From: Hevea brasiliensis
Taxonomy: Eukaryota > Streptophyta > Magnoliopsida > Malpighiales > Euphorbiaceae
Direction of reading: 5' to 3'
Assembly: GCF_030052815.1 (NCBI RefSeq)
Contig: NC_079505.1
Location: 65,023,399-65,087,398 of the forward strand
DNA length: 64,000 bases
The position numbers and the translations under genes are program-made. Positions 50,696 through 62,200 of the stretch are shown one piece after another. Below the pieces are notes generated by a model, which saw only the letters and a program-made list of their open reading frames with translations, was not told the origin of the DNA and did not search any database. Numbering within the stretch: the stretch's first letter is position 1; each line of letters opens with the position of its first letter.

Positions 50696-53600
50696 TGTAA
50701 CACCCCCGTTTGCATAGCCTGGTAGATTTCACTATTCCGGTGACCGGTGTCGGTCCGGACAATTAAGGGGATTAGAACCACACTTAAGACAACTAGATAA
50801 ACCATAAACACAAATAATTAGTAATGTCCAATTAGTTAAGTATAAACAAAAAAAATAGAACATAAGAAGTTAAACGAGCCGAGAGTCACAGCGATGGGTG
50901 ACTTTCTCGGGAACGACTGCGAAGTCATTTTAAACTCAAATTTCGAATCGTAAAAAGTGACGCTGCGGTCCTTAGGACCCTTATGAACACAGTGGAAAAG
51001 AGAAAATCACGAAAAAGAACTGTTAAACCAGTCAAATAATTAGGTCAGGGAGCCAGAAGAAATATGGAATTATTTGCAAACCGGGATGAACCGACGAGGG
51101 GCAATTTGGTCAATTGACCCCGAGAGCTGACTCCTGACCTAACTGTCAAATAAAATCGGAGAAAAGAAAATTTCGGAATCGAGAATTAAATTAAAGAACT
51201 AATAGAAAAATAGAAAAAAAAAAGAGGAAAAATCAAAAAGTAAAAAGGTGATGACATCATGCATGACCTCATGCATGATGCCATAACTAAATTAATTAAA
51301 TATTTATTAAATTAGATTTTGTGGTCTTCCATAAGCAAAATAGATAAAAAGAAAGAAAAGAAAAAAAAAATAAAAACCCTTCTTCTCCCTTTGTTGCCGC
51401 CCCATTTTCTCCCAAAACCCTCCATGAGAATTCCTCCATTTAATCTTACACTTAAGCTTTAATTCCTCCACTCAACCTTAACAACTCCCCTAAAAAAACC
51501 TTACTAGAGCTTACTATTGCAACTTAAGAAGAAGATTGAAAGAAGAAAGGAGCACAAAAGATTGAGATTTGAGGATCTAAGCAAAGGTTAGTCTCTTAAC
51601 TACCAATTAGTTGATTAAGTGCATAATTAGTTGTTGAAATGAGCTTAGAAACTAATAAAATGAAATGAAAATATGTGGATAGACCAAACTGAAATTTTGG
51701 CCTGTTGAAGGGGAGTATGATTTTGTATGGTTTGATGGATTTAAATGTGTTAGTAAACTTGCATGAGAATGGTAGTAAGTTGGAAATGCATAAATGTGAA
51801 TAAATGCAACATTTTAGTGTGATTAGGGTTTGTAGGCCTAGGGTTTTGAGACAAAATTTGGAAAAATGAGTAAATGGCATGTTTGACCTATTGTGAAGAG
51901 AAAAATGGTCAATAATGACCAAAGGAGATGTGTGGGAATTGTTAGAATGGAAGTCAATTTCGTAGGGTAAATGGTCATGCTGCTGGCAGCATGACCAAGC
52001 CAACTTTGAAGGACCAAAACGAAAATTTTACAAGTCCAATTGATATGACACCAATTGGGGATGAAAATAGACATAAAATGACACAATTTTCATTAAGGAA
52101 CCATGCTCAAAAACTGACCAAAACCTAGTGAACCAATTGACCAAAGTTGGTTAAGAGCAGTCTGCCACTGCATAAACTGACCAAATAAACAGTAATTGCT
52201 CATTTGGTCATAACTCGAGCTAGGAAGGTCAAAATGACCTGAAATTTTACCAGTAATTAGATAAGATATAGATCTAAAACTTTCATGAAGAACACCAACC
52301 CAAATTATGCCATTAACCTAATCAAATTATTGAGCAAATTTGAGTTACTGAACCTGCAAAACTGCAGGATTGCCATTTGAACAGTAAGGTTTCAATGGCT
52401 ATAACTCTCTCTAGAAAACTCTGATTTAGGTGAATCTTGAACCGATGGAAACCTAAGACATAGTAGAACATTTCGTATGAAGGAAATTAAACCAAGTTAT
52501 GGACTTAACTTGATCAAATTATTGAACGAAGTTGGATCAAAAATCTGCCAGAACCAAAATTGCAGCATGAACAGTGCACGTGAACAGTAACTGTATTTTG
52601 GCTATAACTTGAGCTACAAAACTCCAATTGGGGTGATTCGAAAAGGAGAATAAACTTAAGACAATGGAGAACATTTTCTATGAAGAAAGTTTTGCCAAAT
52701 TCCAACAATAAAGTGACCAATGGAACAGTGCAACTTAGGACTCCAAAACTGAAATTTACCAAATTTGCCTAAAAGACTTAGGATTTGAGTAAACAACCAA
52801 AACCAACAAGTTTAGTGACCAAAATGTGGTATGTGGGTGAAGTTGGAGTTCCCATACCTATTAAGCCTTAGAAATTCAATTATTTGACTTGAATAGTATA
52901 GTGAATAGTAACCCGAAACACAAAAATTTCGAGAACATCGAATTTAACACGTTAGAACTAGGTAAATGTGAAGCTAAATTTATTTTGGATTTATGTTAAG
53001 TTCTAGCACTGAAACATTATAAAATTGTGTGTTTCAGTTGAAAAAAATACCGGGAAAAAATCCGAGGAACCGAGTCAAGGCCAAGAGGCGACTCGCTTGA
53101 GGTTTGTGCACAACGTATACTTTTTATAATCATCTTTTGCATACTATTTTGAATAATGTGAAATATTGAATTATGGCATTCTTATGATGTTTTGATTTAA
53201 ATTGTTGAAAGTTATTATTTATATTGAAATGACAATGTTTAGCAAATTGTTAAGATAAGTTTTGAAACCACAGTGTCATGACCATATATTTGTACACCTC
53301 ACTAGCACGACTAGTGAAGGTAATTAGTTTCGAATTTTGATTCCTTCTCTGGAGAAGTGTTGAGGTGTGCCAGTAGAAGAGGATGTGAATGGATATCCAT
53401 ATATTTGAGCTAGCTAGCCTTGTGATGTGATTTCTCTTAGCCTCTGGCTATTGAGATTCTATTTGTTTCGAATGGCATGATCTAACTGTGGGTTTTATGA
53501 AATGTGTTTTGATATTTTGAAATGAACTTGGTTTGCATTTAAAATCTCACAATGCGTGATTTGTACTTAATTCTCATGTTCAGCCAAATTTTTGAATAAA

Positions 53601-54346
53601 TGTGATTTAAGTTTTGCATAAAGATTATTTTAGTATGTTGTGCACCACTGAGTCCTAGTACTCAGCGATGGCTTCTATTGCTGTCGTAGATACAGAGACT
53701 AGAGGAGCAGCAGACTGAACTGCTAAAGATTGAGGATCATTCAGCTTGAAGTCTTCGGGTATAATTTATACCCCAATTGTAAATATTTCTTTTGATGTAT
53801 GTATTGCATATAAATGTATGGACATGTAAATGGGTCTTGAGCAGCTTGTATAAAAATTTGTATGAAGTTTGTAATAAAGTTTAGTTTGTGTTTCTTTTGA
53901 TATAAATTTGTAAGGATGTGTATAAATTGTTTTGTCTTTAATGAAAAATGAGTGGAACTATTTTATTTAATTTGAATGAAATGATTGTGGAGTTGCTGAA
54001 ATGGATTGAGTTTGATTGTGAAATTGAAGTAGTTGTTGAGAAAAATTTTTAGAAGTGCTTTTTACAGGTATTTGAAGAACTGATTTCTCAAAATACAGAG
54101 GGAACTCTGTCAAAATTTTTATAAAATTTGCGTAAAAATAAAATGGGCCAAAAATATTAACTAGTTTTAATTTTAACTAAATGTTTTAAGTACTTATCAG
54201 AAAATCCTCACCACTTATCAAAAGTAAGAAAATTGTTTTAAAATCCCTTGTAGAGTGCTTAATGAGTTATCGATAGGTGAAGTTCGGTAGTTCATTAGGT
54301 ATTCTACGGGATCATGTTATGCCTTACAGAGGGGTAAGGTGTGACA
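50696..54346 (+). repeat. 5' LTR of the complete element
   Basis: TGTAACACCCC...GGTGTGACA. Features: GC-rich CCGGTGACCGG block (50737), AAAG|GTTAGT donor-like site (51586/51587), four diverged modules of about 190 bp (about 52050-52700), an imperfect palindrome with TGACCAAAT/ATTTGGTCA arms near 52178-52210, and paired hairpins at 53648-53686. Minus-strand frames of 135, 82 and 82 codons inside it are repeated identically or nearly so in the other LTR and lack family features, so I do not count them as genes. Confidence 0.95.
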
Positions 54347-54354
54347 TGTTTTAG

Positions 54355-54366
54355 TGGTATCAGAGC
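54355..54366 (+). other. Primer binding site, initiator tRNA-Met
   Basis: TGGTATCAGAGC begins 8 bases after the LTR end and is complementary to the 3' end of plant initiator methionine tRNA, the usual primer of this group. Confidence 0.9.
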
Positions 54367-54510
54367 AAATTTTTGAAGTATGTTTTAACTTATGAATTTG
54401 TATCTTTCTTTGTTAAGTACAACTGCTCAATGTCTATTTTTGTTACATACAGTGCATTACATCATAAATATGAACTAACAGATGGAAATTTCCATGTGTT
54501 ATTTGTTCAG

Positions 54511-55790
54511 GAGATACCCTACTTCAGATTGAAATAGAAGAAGGGGATCGCTCAGTTGAGCAGTTTGTTGAAGCTGAGGCACAAGGGGAAGCCCACTTTG
54601 CGAGAATGTCGGTGGGTCAAAGACCACCCCACAAATGCCGCAGTTCCCTGCACAATTCGCACAGCAGATGGCTGCGAAGTTTCAGTAAATGGCTAGGGGT
54701 ATGCCTGCTCAAGCTTCACCCCAGATACCTATGACACAACCACTGCCTCCAGTCAGACAATATGATAAATTACTGAAGTATGGGGCTGCAGAATTTAAGG
54801 GCACAGTGGACCCTTTAGAGGCAGAGCAATGGCTTGAAAGAATGGACAGAGTGTTTAAGAAACTGTACTGCCCAGATGAGCTGAAGTTTGAATATTCTGT
54901 GTCACTGCTGTAAGGGGATGCGTATGATTGATGGAAGACCATCCCCCACAGCTTGGTTGAACCACCAGTGCTGATCTGGGATGACTTCATCAGAGAGTTT
55001 AGACAGAAATACATCCCAGATGCATATGTTGATCAGAAACTACAAGAATTTTTGAGTCTGAAATAAGGGAACCGATCGGTGGCAGAGTATGAGAGGGAGT
55101 TCTCCCGCTTAAGTCATTATGCTGGGAGTCTCCTTACTACCAGCAAGGCAAGATGCAAGAGATTTGAGACGGGTTTGAAGCCCATCATAAGGATGCAAGT
55201 TGTGGGATTTCGACACAAAGAACTTCTCGTGAGCTTTTGTCTCAATCACTTGAACTAGAGAGAATTGAATCAGAAGCAACCCCAGTGTAAGAAAAATCAG
55301 AAAAAGCTGAGAAATCAGAAAAAGACAAGGGGGAAAAATCAGTTGAACAGAGTTCTGGTGCTACCTCTGGAAAGAGAAAGAAGTTTAGTGGACCCAGCAG
55401 GGGTCGAGGTGGAAGATTTGGTAGAGGCAGATTTTCTGGACAGAGACCCCCTAGGTCTGGTCAGTAGTCGAGCAGGGGTTCACATTCTGCCCGCCCCTGT
55501 GAGACTTGTGACAAGATTCATGGGGGGGAGTGCTATTGGGCCACTGGAGCCTGCTTTAACTGCGGAGGCAATGGTCATTTAGCAAGAGACTGCACTAGTG
55601 CTCCATCTTCAAGATATGGTCCAGCTCCTACTACTGCCGAGGGATCTATTCGGAGTCCTATTCCCAGAGGTTCACAATGGGCCAAGTGAGGAAGAGGCAG
55701 AGGTAGAGGCACCGCTTCAGCAACAGTGGTCGCTTGGTCAGGACAAGGAAGTGCTTCAACCAGAATCTACACAATGAGACAGTGAGAAGA
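54511..55790 (+). pseudogene. Gag, with stops
   Basis: Translation in changing frames shows a gag capsid region: YDKLLKYGAAEFKG, DPLEAEQWLERMDRVF (54760-54860), then FIREFRQKYIPDAY and SVAEYEREFSRLSHYA. A basic, Gly/Arg-rich stretch follows, then a zinc knuckle CFNCGGNGHLARDC (about 55553-55594) with correct CX2CX4HX4C spacing, preceded by a Cys/His-rich partner. Stops at TAA 54911, TGA 54929, TAA 55064 and more after 55400 interrupt it. A splice-acceptor-like TTTGTTCAG|G at 54510 directly precedes the region, so the start is uncertain. Confidence 0.85.
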
Positions 55791-55799
55791 GGCTGAGAC

Positions 55800-57196
55800 T
55801 TCTGATGTGGTAGCTGGTATATTCTCTATCTCTGATCAAGAAGTATTTGTATTGTTTGATCCGGGTTCAACCTATTCATATGTTAGTGCTAGCATAGTCA
55901 GTTCACTTGCTGTTCCATGTGTGCAAATGGATTTTGAAGTGCTAGTAACTAGTCCGTTAGGACAAGAAGTCTGGGTCAACAGAATTTATAGAGACTGTCC
56001 TTTGGTGATCCAAGGACATGTTTTCCTGTCAGACTTGATTGAAATGCCCTTCAGAGAGTATGATATCATATTGGGCATGGATTGGTTAGCCAGGCATCAC
56101 GCCATGATTGACTGTAGATTGAAGATAGTCTCTTTTGGTCTCCCTTTGTACGGTGATGTGCTAATACATGGGGAGAGGCATTTACTGCCATCAAACATCA
56201 TTTCGGCTGCACTAGCCAGAAGAATGATCAGAAAGGGGTGTGAAGCATACTTGGCACATTTGATAGACACCCAAGTGGGGAGTCCAGCACTAAGGGACAT
56301 CCCTACTGTATGTGATTTTCCGGATGTATTTCCTGATGAATTGCCAGGATTACCTCCAGAAAGAGAGGTGCAGTTTGAGATTGATGTTATGCCTGGTGTG
56401 GACCCAATCTCCATAATGCCATATAGAATGGCACCTACAGAATTGAAAGAGTTGAAAATGCAGTTGCAAGAACTGCTTGACAAGGGCTTTATCCGCCCTA
56501 GTGTGTCGCCTTGGGGAGCGCCAGTATTGTTTGTAAAGAAGAAGGATGGCACTCTCCGCTAGTGTATTGATTATCGACAGTTGAATAAGGTGACTATAAA
56601 GAACAGATATCCATTGCCCCGCATTGATGACTTGTTTGATCAGTTGAGGGGTGCAGCTGTGTTCTCCAAAATTGACCTGAGATCATGTTATTATCAGCTG
56701 AAAGTACAAGAGCAGAGTATTCCTAAAACTGCCTTCAGAACCCGCTATGGCCATTATGAATTCCTAGTCATGCCATTCGGGTTAACTAATGCTCCGGCTG
56801 CTTTTATGGATCTGATGAACACTATCTTCAGACCATACCTAAATCAGTTTGTTATGGTATTCATAGATGATATATTAGTCTATTCGAGGAATGCAGAAGA
56901 GCATGATAGACATTTGCGGATTGTACTGCAGACTTTGAGGGAGAAACAACTATATGCCAAATTGTCGAATTGTGAATTTTGGCTGAAGGAGATATCTTTC
57001 TTGGGGCATGTAGTATCAGAAGAGGGCATCAAGGTAGATCCAAGTAAGATAGAAGCTGTCCCACTGGAGGCCACCCGAAATGTCACAGATTCGCAGCTTT
57101 AGGTTTAGCCGATACTATCAGAGATTTGTGAAAGGATTCTCCATGTTGGCATCTCCATTGACCAAGCTACTTAGAAAGGATGTGAAATTTCAGTGA
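55800..57196 (+). pseudogene. Protease and reverse transcriptase, with stops and a shift
   Basis: The frame at 55807-56562 opens with an aspartic protease (LFDPGSTYSYVS, where the family has an Asp-Ser/Pro-Gly active site) and enters reverse transcriptase (SPWGAPVLFVKKKDG). An in-frame TAG at 56560 sits between LR and CIDYRQLNK. The next frame (56581-57102) has [23 protein letters not shown] and the catalytic FIDDILVYS. The frame is lost around 57060-57110, and a TGA at 57194 replaces a conserved Trp. The polymerase would not be made whole. Confidence 0.9.
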
Positions 57197-57781
57197 ACGG
57201 ATAAATGCCAGCAAAGTTTTGATGAATTGAAGAGATGTTTGACAGAGGCTCCAGTCCTGACTTTACCTATTCCGGGTAAAGAATACACAGTTTATAGTGA
57301 TGCTTCTCACAATGGGTTAGGCTGTGTATCGATGCAAGATCGAAATGTCATTGCCTATGCATCACGCCAGCTAAAACCGCATGAGAGGAACTATCCAACA
57401 CATGATTTGGAGCTTGCAGCTATTGTGTTTGCACTTAAGATCTGGAGACACTATTTGTATGGGGAAAAGTGTTACATCTACACAGATCATAAGAGTTTGA
57501 AGTATTTGGGCACTCAGAAGGAGCTGAATTTGAGACAGAGGAGATGGTTAGAGTTGATAAAAGACTACGATTGTCTGATAGACTATCAGCCAGGGAAAGC
57601 TAATGTTGTGGCTGATGCCTTAAGTCGCAAGACTATGGCAAGTCTGCGGGTTACTCCTTTGTCTTTGGTACATGAGTTGAGATCATTGCATGCCAGCTTA
57701 GAGATTAATGATGATGGGCGATGCCAGCTTGCATGGCATGTACACCAAGTGTTGATGGATCGATTAGAATGGTCGCCGTAA
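57197..57781 (+). pseudogene. RNase H domain
   Basis: Open for 184 codons from 57227: [13 protein letters not shown] (first catalytic Asp), [21 protein letters not shown] (catalytic Glu region), [10 protein letters not shown] (catalytic Asp) and the DALSRK linker. All expected acidic residues are visible, so this domain alone looks intact. It has lost its link to the polymerase upstream and, through a shift near 57700-57890, to the integrase downstream. Confidence 0.88.
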
Positions 57782-57897
57782 TGATCGAAGTATCGTAAGT
57801 CGTTGGAAGAAGTCGTAGGCAAGAAACCCAAATTCTCAATCGAGATGATGGTCTCATCGCTACACTGGGCGTAATATGTGTTCCTAATGATGTTGAA

Positions 57898-59174
57898 TTG
57901 AGGAAGATCATTTTGAAGGAAGCACATGAGTCTCCTTTTGCCATGCACCCTGGTGGTACAAAAATGTATAGAGAGCTAAAGGAGCATTACTGGTGGATGG
58001 GTATGAAAAGAGATGTGGCAGATTTTGTATCCAAATGCCTAACTTGTCAGCAAGTGAAGGCAGAGCATCAAGTACCCGCTGGGTTGTTACATCCACTACC
58101 AGTACCAGAGTGGAAATGGGAGAGAATAACGATGCATTTTGTGATGGGACTTCCGAGGACACAGAAGAGTCATGATGCAGTTTGGGTCATTGTTGACAGA
58201 CAGACTAAATCTGCTCATTTTCTGCTAGTTCGAATGGACTACAGTTCAGAAAGATTGGCCAAGTTATACATCGATGAGATTGTGAGACTGTATGGAGTGC
58301 CAGTATCCATCGTGTCAGACAGAGATCCTAGGTTCACTTCTAGATTCTGGGGTAGTCTTCAGAGAGCCCTAGGAACTAGATTGAATTTTAGTACTGCATT
58401 CCATCCACAGACAGATGGCCAGTCTGAGAGGGTAATTCAGATCTTGGAGGACATGCTACGGGCTTGTGTGATTGAGTTTGAGGGCAGTTGGGATACACAC
58501 TTGCCTTTAATTAAGTTTGCTTACAACAACAGCTACCAATCAAGCATTGGGATGCCTCCATATGAAGCTTTGTATGGCAGAAAATGTAGAACCCCGTTGT
58601 GTTGGGATGACGTGGGTGAAAGAAAGATGATTGGACCCGAAATTGTTCAGCAAACTGAGGAGAAGATCAGGGTGATCCGAGATCGACTTAAGACTGCATC
58701 GGACCGTCAGAAGTCCTACATTGATTTGAAAAGAAGGGATATTGAGTATGCAGTGGGTGAGAAAGTATTCCTCAATGTTTCTCCTTGGAAGAGAATTATG
58801 AGATTCGGTAGAAAAGGGAAACTGAGTCCTCGTTTCATTGGGCCATATGAGGTTCTGGAAAGAGTGGGTCCTTTGGCATATCGGTTGGCACTACCTCCAG
58901 GGTTGGAGAAGATACATAATGTTTTCCATGTGTCTATGTTGAGGAGGTATTGATCAGACCCATCTCATGTACTACCAGTAGAAGAAATTTAAGTAAATCC
59001 AGACCTCACATATGAAGAAGAACCCATAGAGATTCTGGCTTATGAGGTGAAGCAGCTACGAAACAAGCAGATACCGTTGGTAAAAGTGCTGTGGAACCAT
59101 CATTCGGGCCAGGAGGCTACTTGGGAACGAGAAGAGGACATGAGGAGACAGCACCCACAGCTGTTCAGAGATTG
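57898..59174 (+). pseudogene. Integrase with chromodomain-like tail, first catalytic Asp lost
   Basis: A 351-codon frame (57898-58953) holds the zinc region (HESPFAMHPG, CLTCQQ), the DDE core (MHFVMGLP, SDRDPRF, DGQSER) and the C-terminal GPYEVLERVGPLAYRL and NVFHVSMLRRY blocks. In the first core block the codon at 58135-58137 is CAT (His) where the related element at 1-9215 has GAT (Asp). This is the first catalytic Asp, so strand transfer should fail. A TGA at 58951 replaces Arg before the chromodomain-like tail, which continues with a further stop (58990) through KQIPLVKVLW and EATWEREEDMRR to TGA at about 59174. Confidence 0.9.
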
Positions 59175-59206
59175 ATACCAGGTAAAATTTCAAGACGAAA
59201 TTTATT

Positions 59207-59221
59207 TAAAGGGGGAAGAAT
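59207..59221 (+). other. Polypurine tract of the complete element
   Basis: AAAGGGGGAAGAAT lies directly before the 3' LTR and matches the tract at 6036-6050 in layout. Confidence 0.85.
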
Positions 59222-62200
59222 TGTAACACCCCCGTTTGCATAGCCTGGTAGATTTCACTGTTCCGGTGACCGGTGTCGGTCCGGACAATTAAGGGGATTA
59301 GAACCACACTTAAGACAACTAGATAAACCATAAACACAAATAATTAGTAATGTCCAATTAGTTAAGTATAAACAAGAAAAATAGAACACAAGAAGTTAAA
59401 CGAGCCGAGAGTCACAGCGATGGGTGACCTTCTCGGGAACGACTGCGAAGTCATTTTAAACTCAAATTTCTAACCATTAAAAGTGACGCTGTGGTCCTTA
59501 GGACCCTTATGAACACAGTGGAAAAGAGAAAATCACGAAAAAGAACTGTTAAACCAGTCAAATAATTAGGTTAAGGAGCCAGAAGAAATATGGAATTATT
59601 TACAAACCGGGATGAACCGGCGAGGGGCAATTTGGTCAATTGATCCCGAGAGCTGACTCCTGACCTAACTGTCAAATAAAATCGGAGAAAAGAAAATTTC
59701 GGAATCGAGAATTAAATTAAAGAACTAATAGAAAAATAGAAAAAAAAAAGAGGAAAAATCAAAAAGTAAAAAGGTGATGACATCATGCATGACCTCATGC
59801 ATGATGCCATAACTAAATTAATTAAATATTTATTAAATTAGATTTTGTGGTCTTCAATAAGCAAAATAGATAAAAAGAAAGAAAAGAAAAAAAAAATAAA
59901 AACCCTTCTTCTCCCTTTGTTGCCGCCCCATTTTCTCCCAAAACCCTCCATGAGAATTCCTCCATTTAATCTTACACTTAAGCTTTAATTCCTCCACTCA
60001 ACCTTAACAACTCCCCTAAAAAAACCTTACTAGAGCTTACTATTGCAACTTAAGAAGAAGATTGAAAGAAGAAAGGAGCACAAAAGATTGAGATTTGAGG
60101 ATCTAAGCAAAGGTTAGTCTCTTAACTACCAATTAGTTGATTAAGTGCATAATTAGTTGTTGAAATGAGCTTAGAAACTAATAAAATGAAATGAAAATAT
60201 GTGGATAGACCAAACTGAAATTTTGGCCTGTTGAAGGGGAGTATGATTTTGTATGGTTTGATGGATTTAAATGTGTTAGTAAACTTGCATGAGAATGGTA
60301 GTAAGTTGGAAATGCATAAATGTGAATAAATGCAACATTTTAGTGTGATTAGGGTTTGTAGGCCTAGGGTTTTGAGACAAAATTTGGAAAAATGAGTAAA
60401 TGGCATGTTTGACCTATTGTGAAGAGAAAAATGGTCAATAATGACCAAAGGAGATGTGTGGGAATTGTTAGAATGGAAGTCAATTTCGTAGGGTAAATGG
60501 TCATGCTGCTGGCAGCATGACCAAGCCAACTTTGAAGGACCAAAACGAAAATTTTACAAGTCCAATTGATATGACACCAATTGGGGATGAAAATAGACAT
60601 AAAATGACATAATTTTCATTAAGGAACCATGCTCAAAAACTGACCAAAACCTAGTGAACCAATTGACCAAAGTTGGTTAAGAGCAGTCTGCCACTGCATA
60701 AACTGACCAAATAAACAGTAATTGCTCATTTGGTCATAACTCGAGCTAGGAAGGTCAAAATGACCTGAAATTTTACCAGTAATTAGATAAGATATATATC
60801 TAAAACTTTCATGAAGAACACCAACCCAAATTATGCCATTAACCTAATCAAATTATTGAGCAAATTTGAGTTACTGAACCTGCAAAACTGCAGGATTGCC
60901 ATTTGAACAGTAAGGTTTCAATGGCTATAACTCTCTCTAGAAAACTCTGATTTAGGTGAACCTTGAACCGATGGAAACCTAAGACATAGTAGAACATTTC
61001 GTATGAAGGAAATTAAACCAAGTTATGGACTTAACTTGATCAAATTATTGAACGAAGTTGGATCAAAAATCTGCCAAAACCAAAATTGCAGCATGAACAG
61101 TGCACGTGAACAGTAACTGTATTTTGGCTATAACTTGAGCTACAAAACTCCAATTGGGGTGATTCAAAAAGGAGAATAAACTTAAGACAATGGAGAACAT
61201 TTTCTATGAAGAAAGTTTTGCCAAATTCCAACAATAAAGTGACCAATGGAACAGTGCAACTTAGGACTCCAAAACTGAAATTTACCAAATTTGCCTAAAA
61301 GACTTAGGATTTGAGTCAACAACCAAAACTAACAAGTTTAGTGACCAAAATGTGGTATGTGGGTGAAGTTGGAGTTCTCATACCTATTAAGCCTTAGAAA
61401 TTCAATTATTTGACTTGAATAGTATAGTGAATAGTAACCCGAAACACAAAAATTTCGAGAACATCGAATTTAACACGTTAGAACTAGGTAAATGTGAAGC
61501 TAAATTTATTTTGGATTTATGTTAAGTTCTAGTACTGAAACATTATAAAATTGTGTGTTTCAGTTGAAAAAAATACCAGGAAAAAATCCGAGGAACCGAG
61601 TCAAGGCCAAGAGGCGACTCACTTGAGGTTTGTGCACAACGTATACTTTTTATAATCATCTTTTGCATACTATTTTGAATAATGTGAAATATTGAATTAT
61701 GGCATTCTTATGATGTTTTGATTTAAATTGTTGAAAGTTATTATGTATATTGAAATGACAATGTTTAGCAAATTGTTAAGATAAGTTTTGAAACCACAGT
61801 GTCATGACCATATATTTGTACACCTCACTAGCACGACTAGTGAAGGTAATTAGTTTCGAATTTTGATTCCTTCTCTGGAGAAGTGTTGAGGTGTGCCAGT
61901 AGAAGAGGATGTGAATGGATATCCATATATTTGAGCTAGCTAGCCTTGTGATGTGATTTCTCTTAGCCTCTGGCTATTGAGATTCTATTTGTTTCGAATG
62001 GCATGATCTAACTGTGGGTTTTATGAAATGTGTTTTGATATTTTGAAATGAACTTGGTTTGCATTTAAAATCTCACAATGCGTGATTTGTACTTAATTCT
62101 CATGTTCAGCCAAATTTTTGAATAAATGTGATTTAAGTTTTGCATAAAGATTATTTTAGTATGTTGTGCACCACTGAGTCCTAGTACTCAGCGATGGCTT

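Noticed and set aside
51596..52003. 135-codon minus-strand open frame, repeated at 60122-60529
   Set aside because: It lies in both LTRs of the same element, so repetition is expected. The composition is that of AT-rich non-coding LTR and no family motif is visible.
54355..54366. Possible tRNA gene from the TGGTATCAGAGC match
   Set aside because: Only the primer-site bases are present, right after an LTR, with no cloverleaf.
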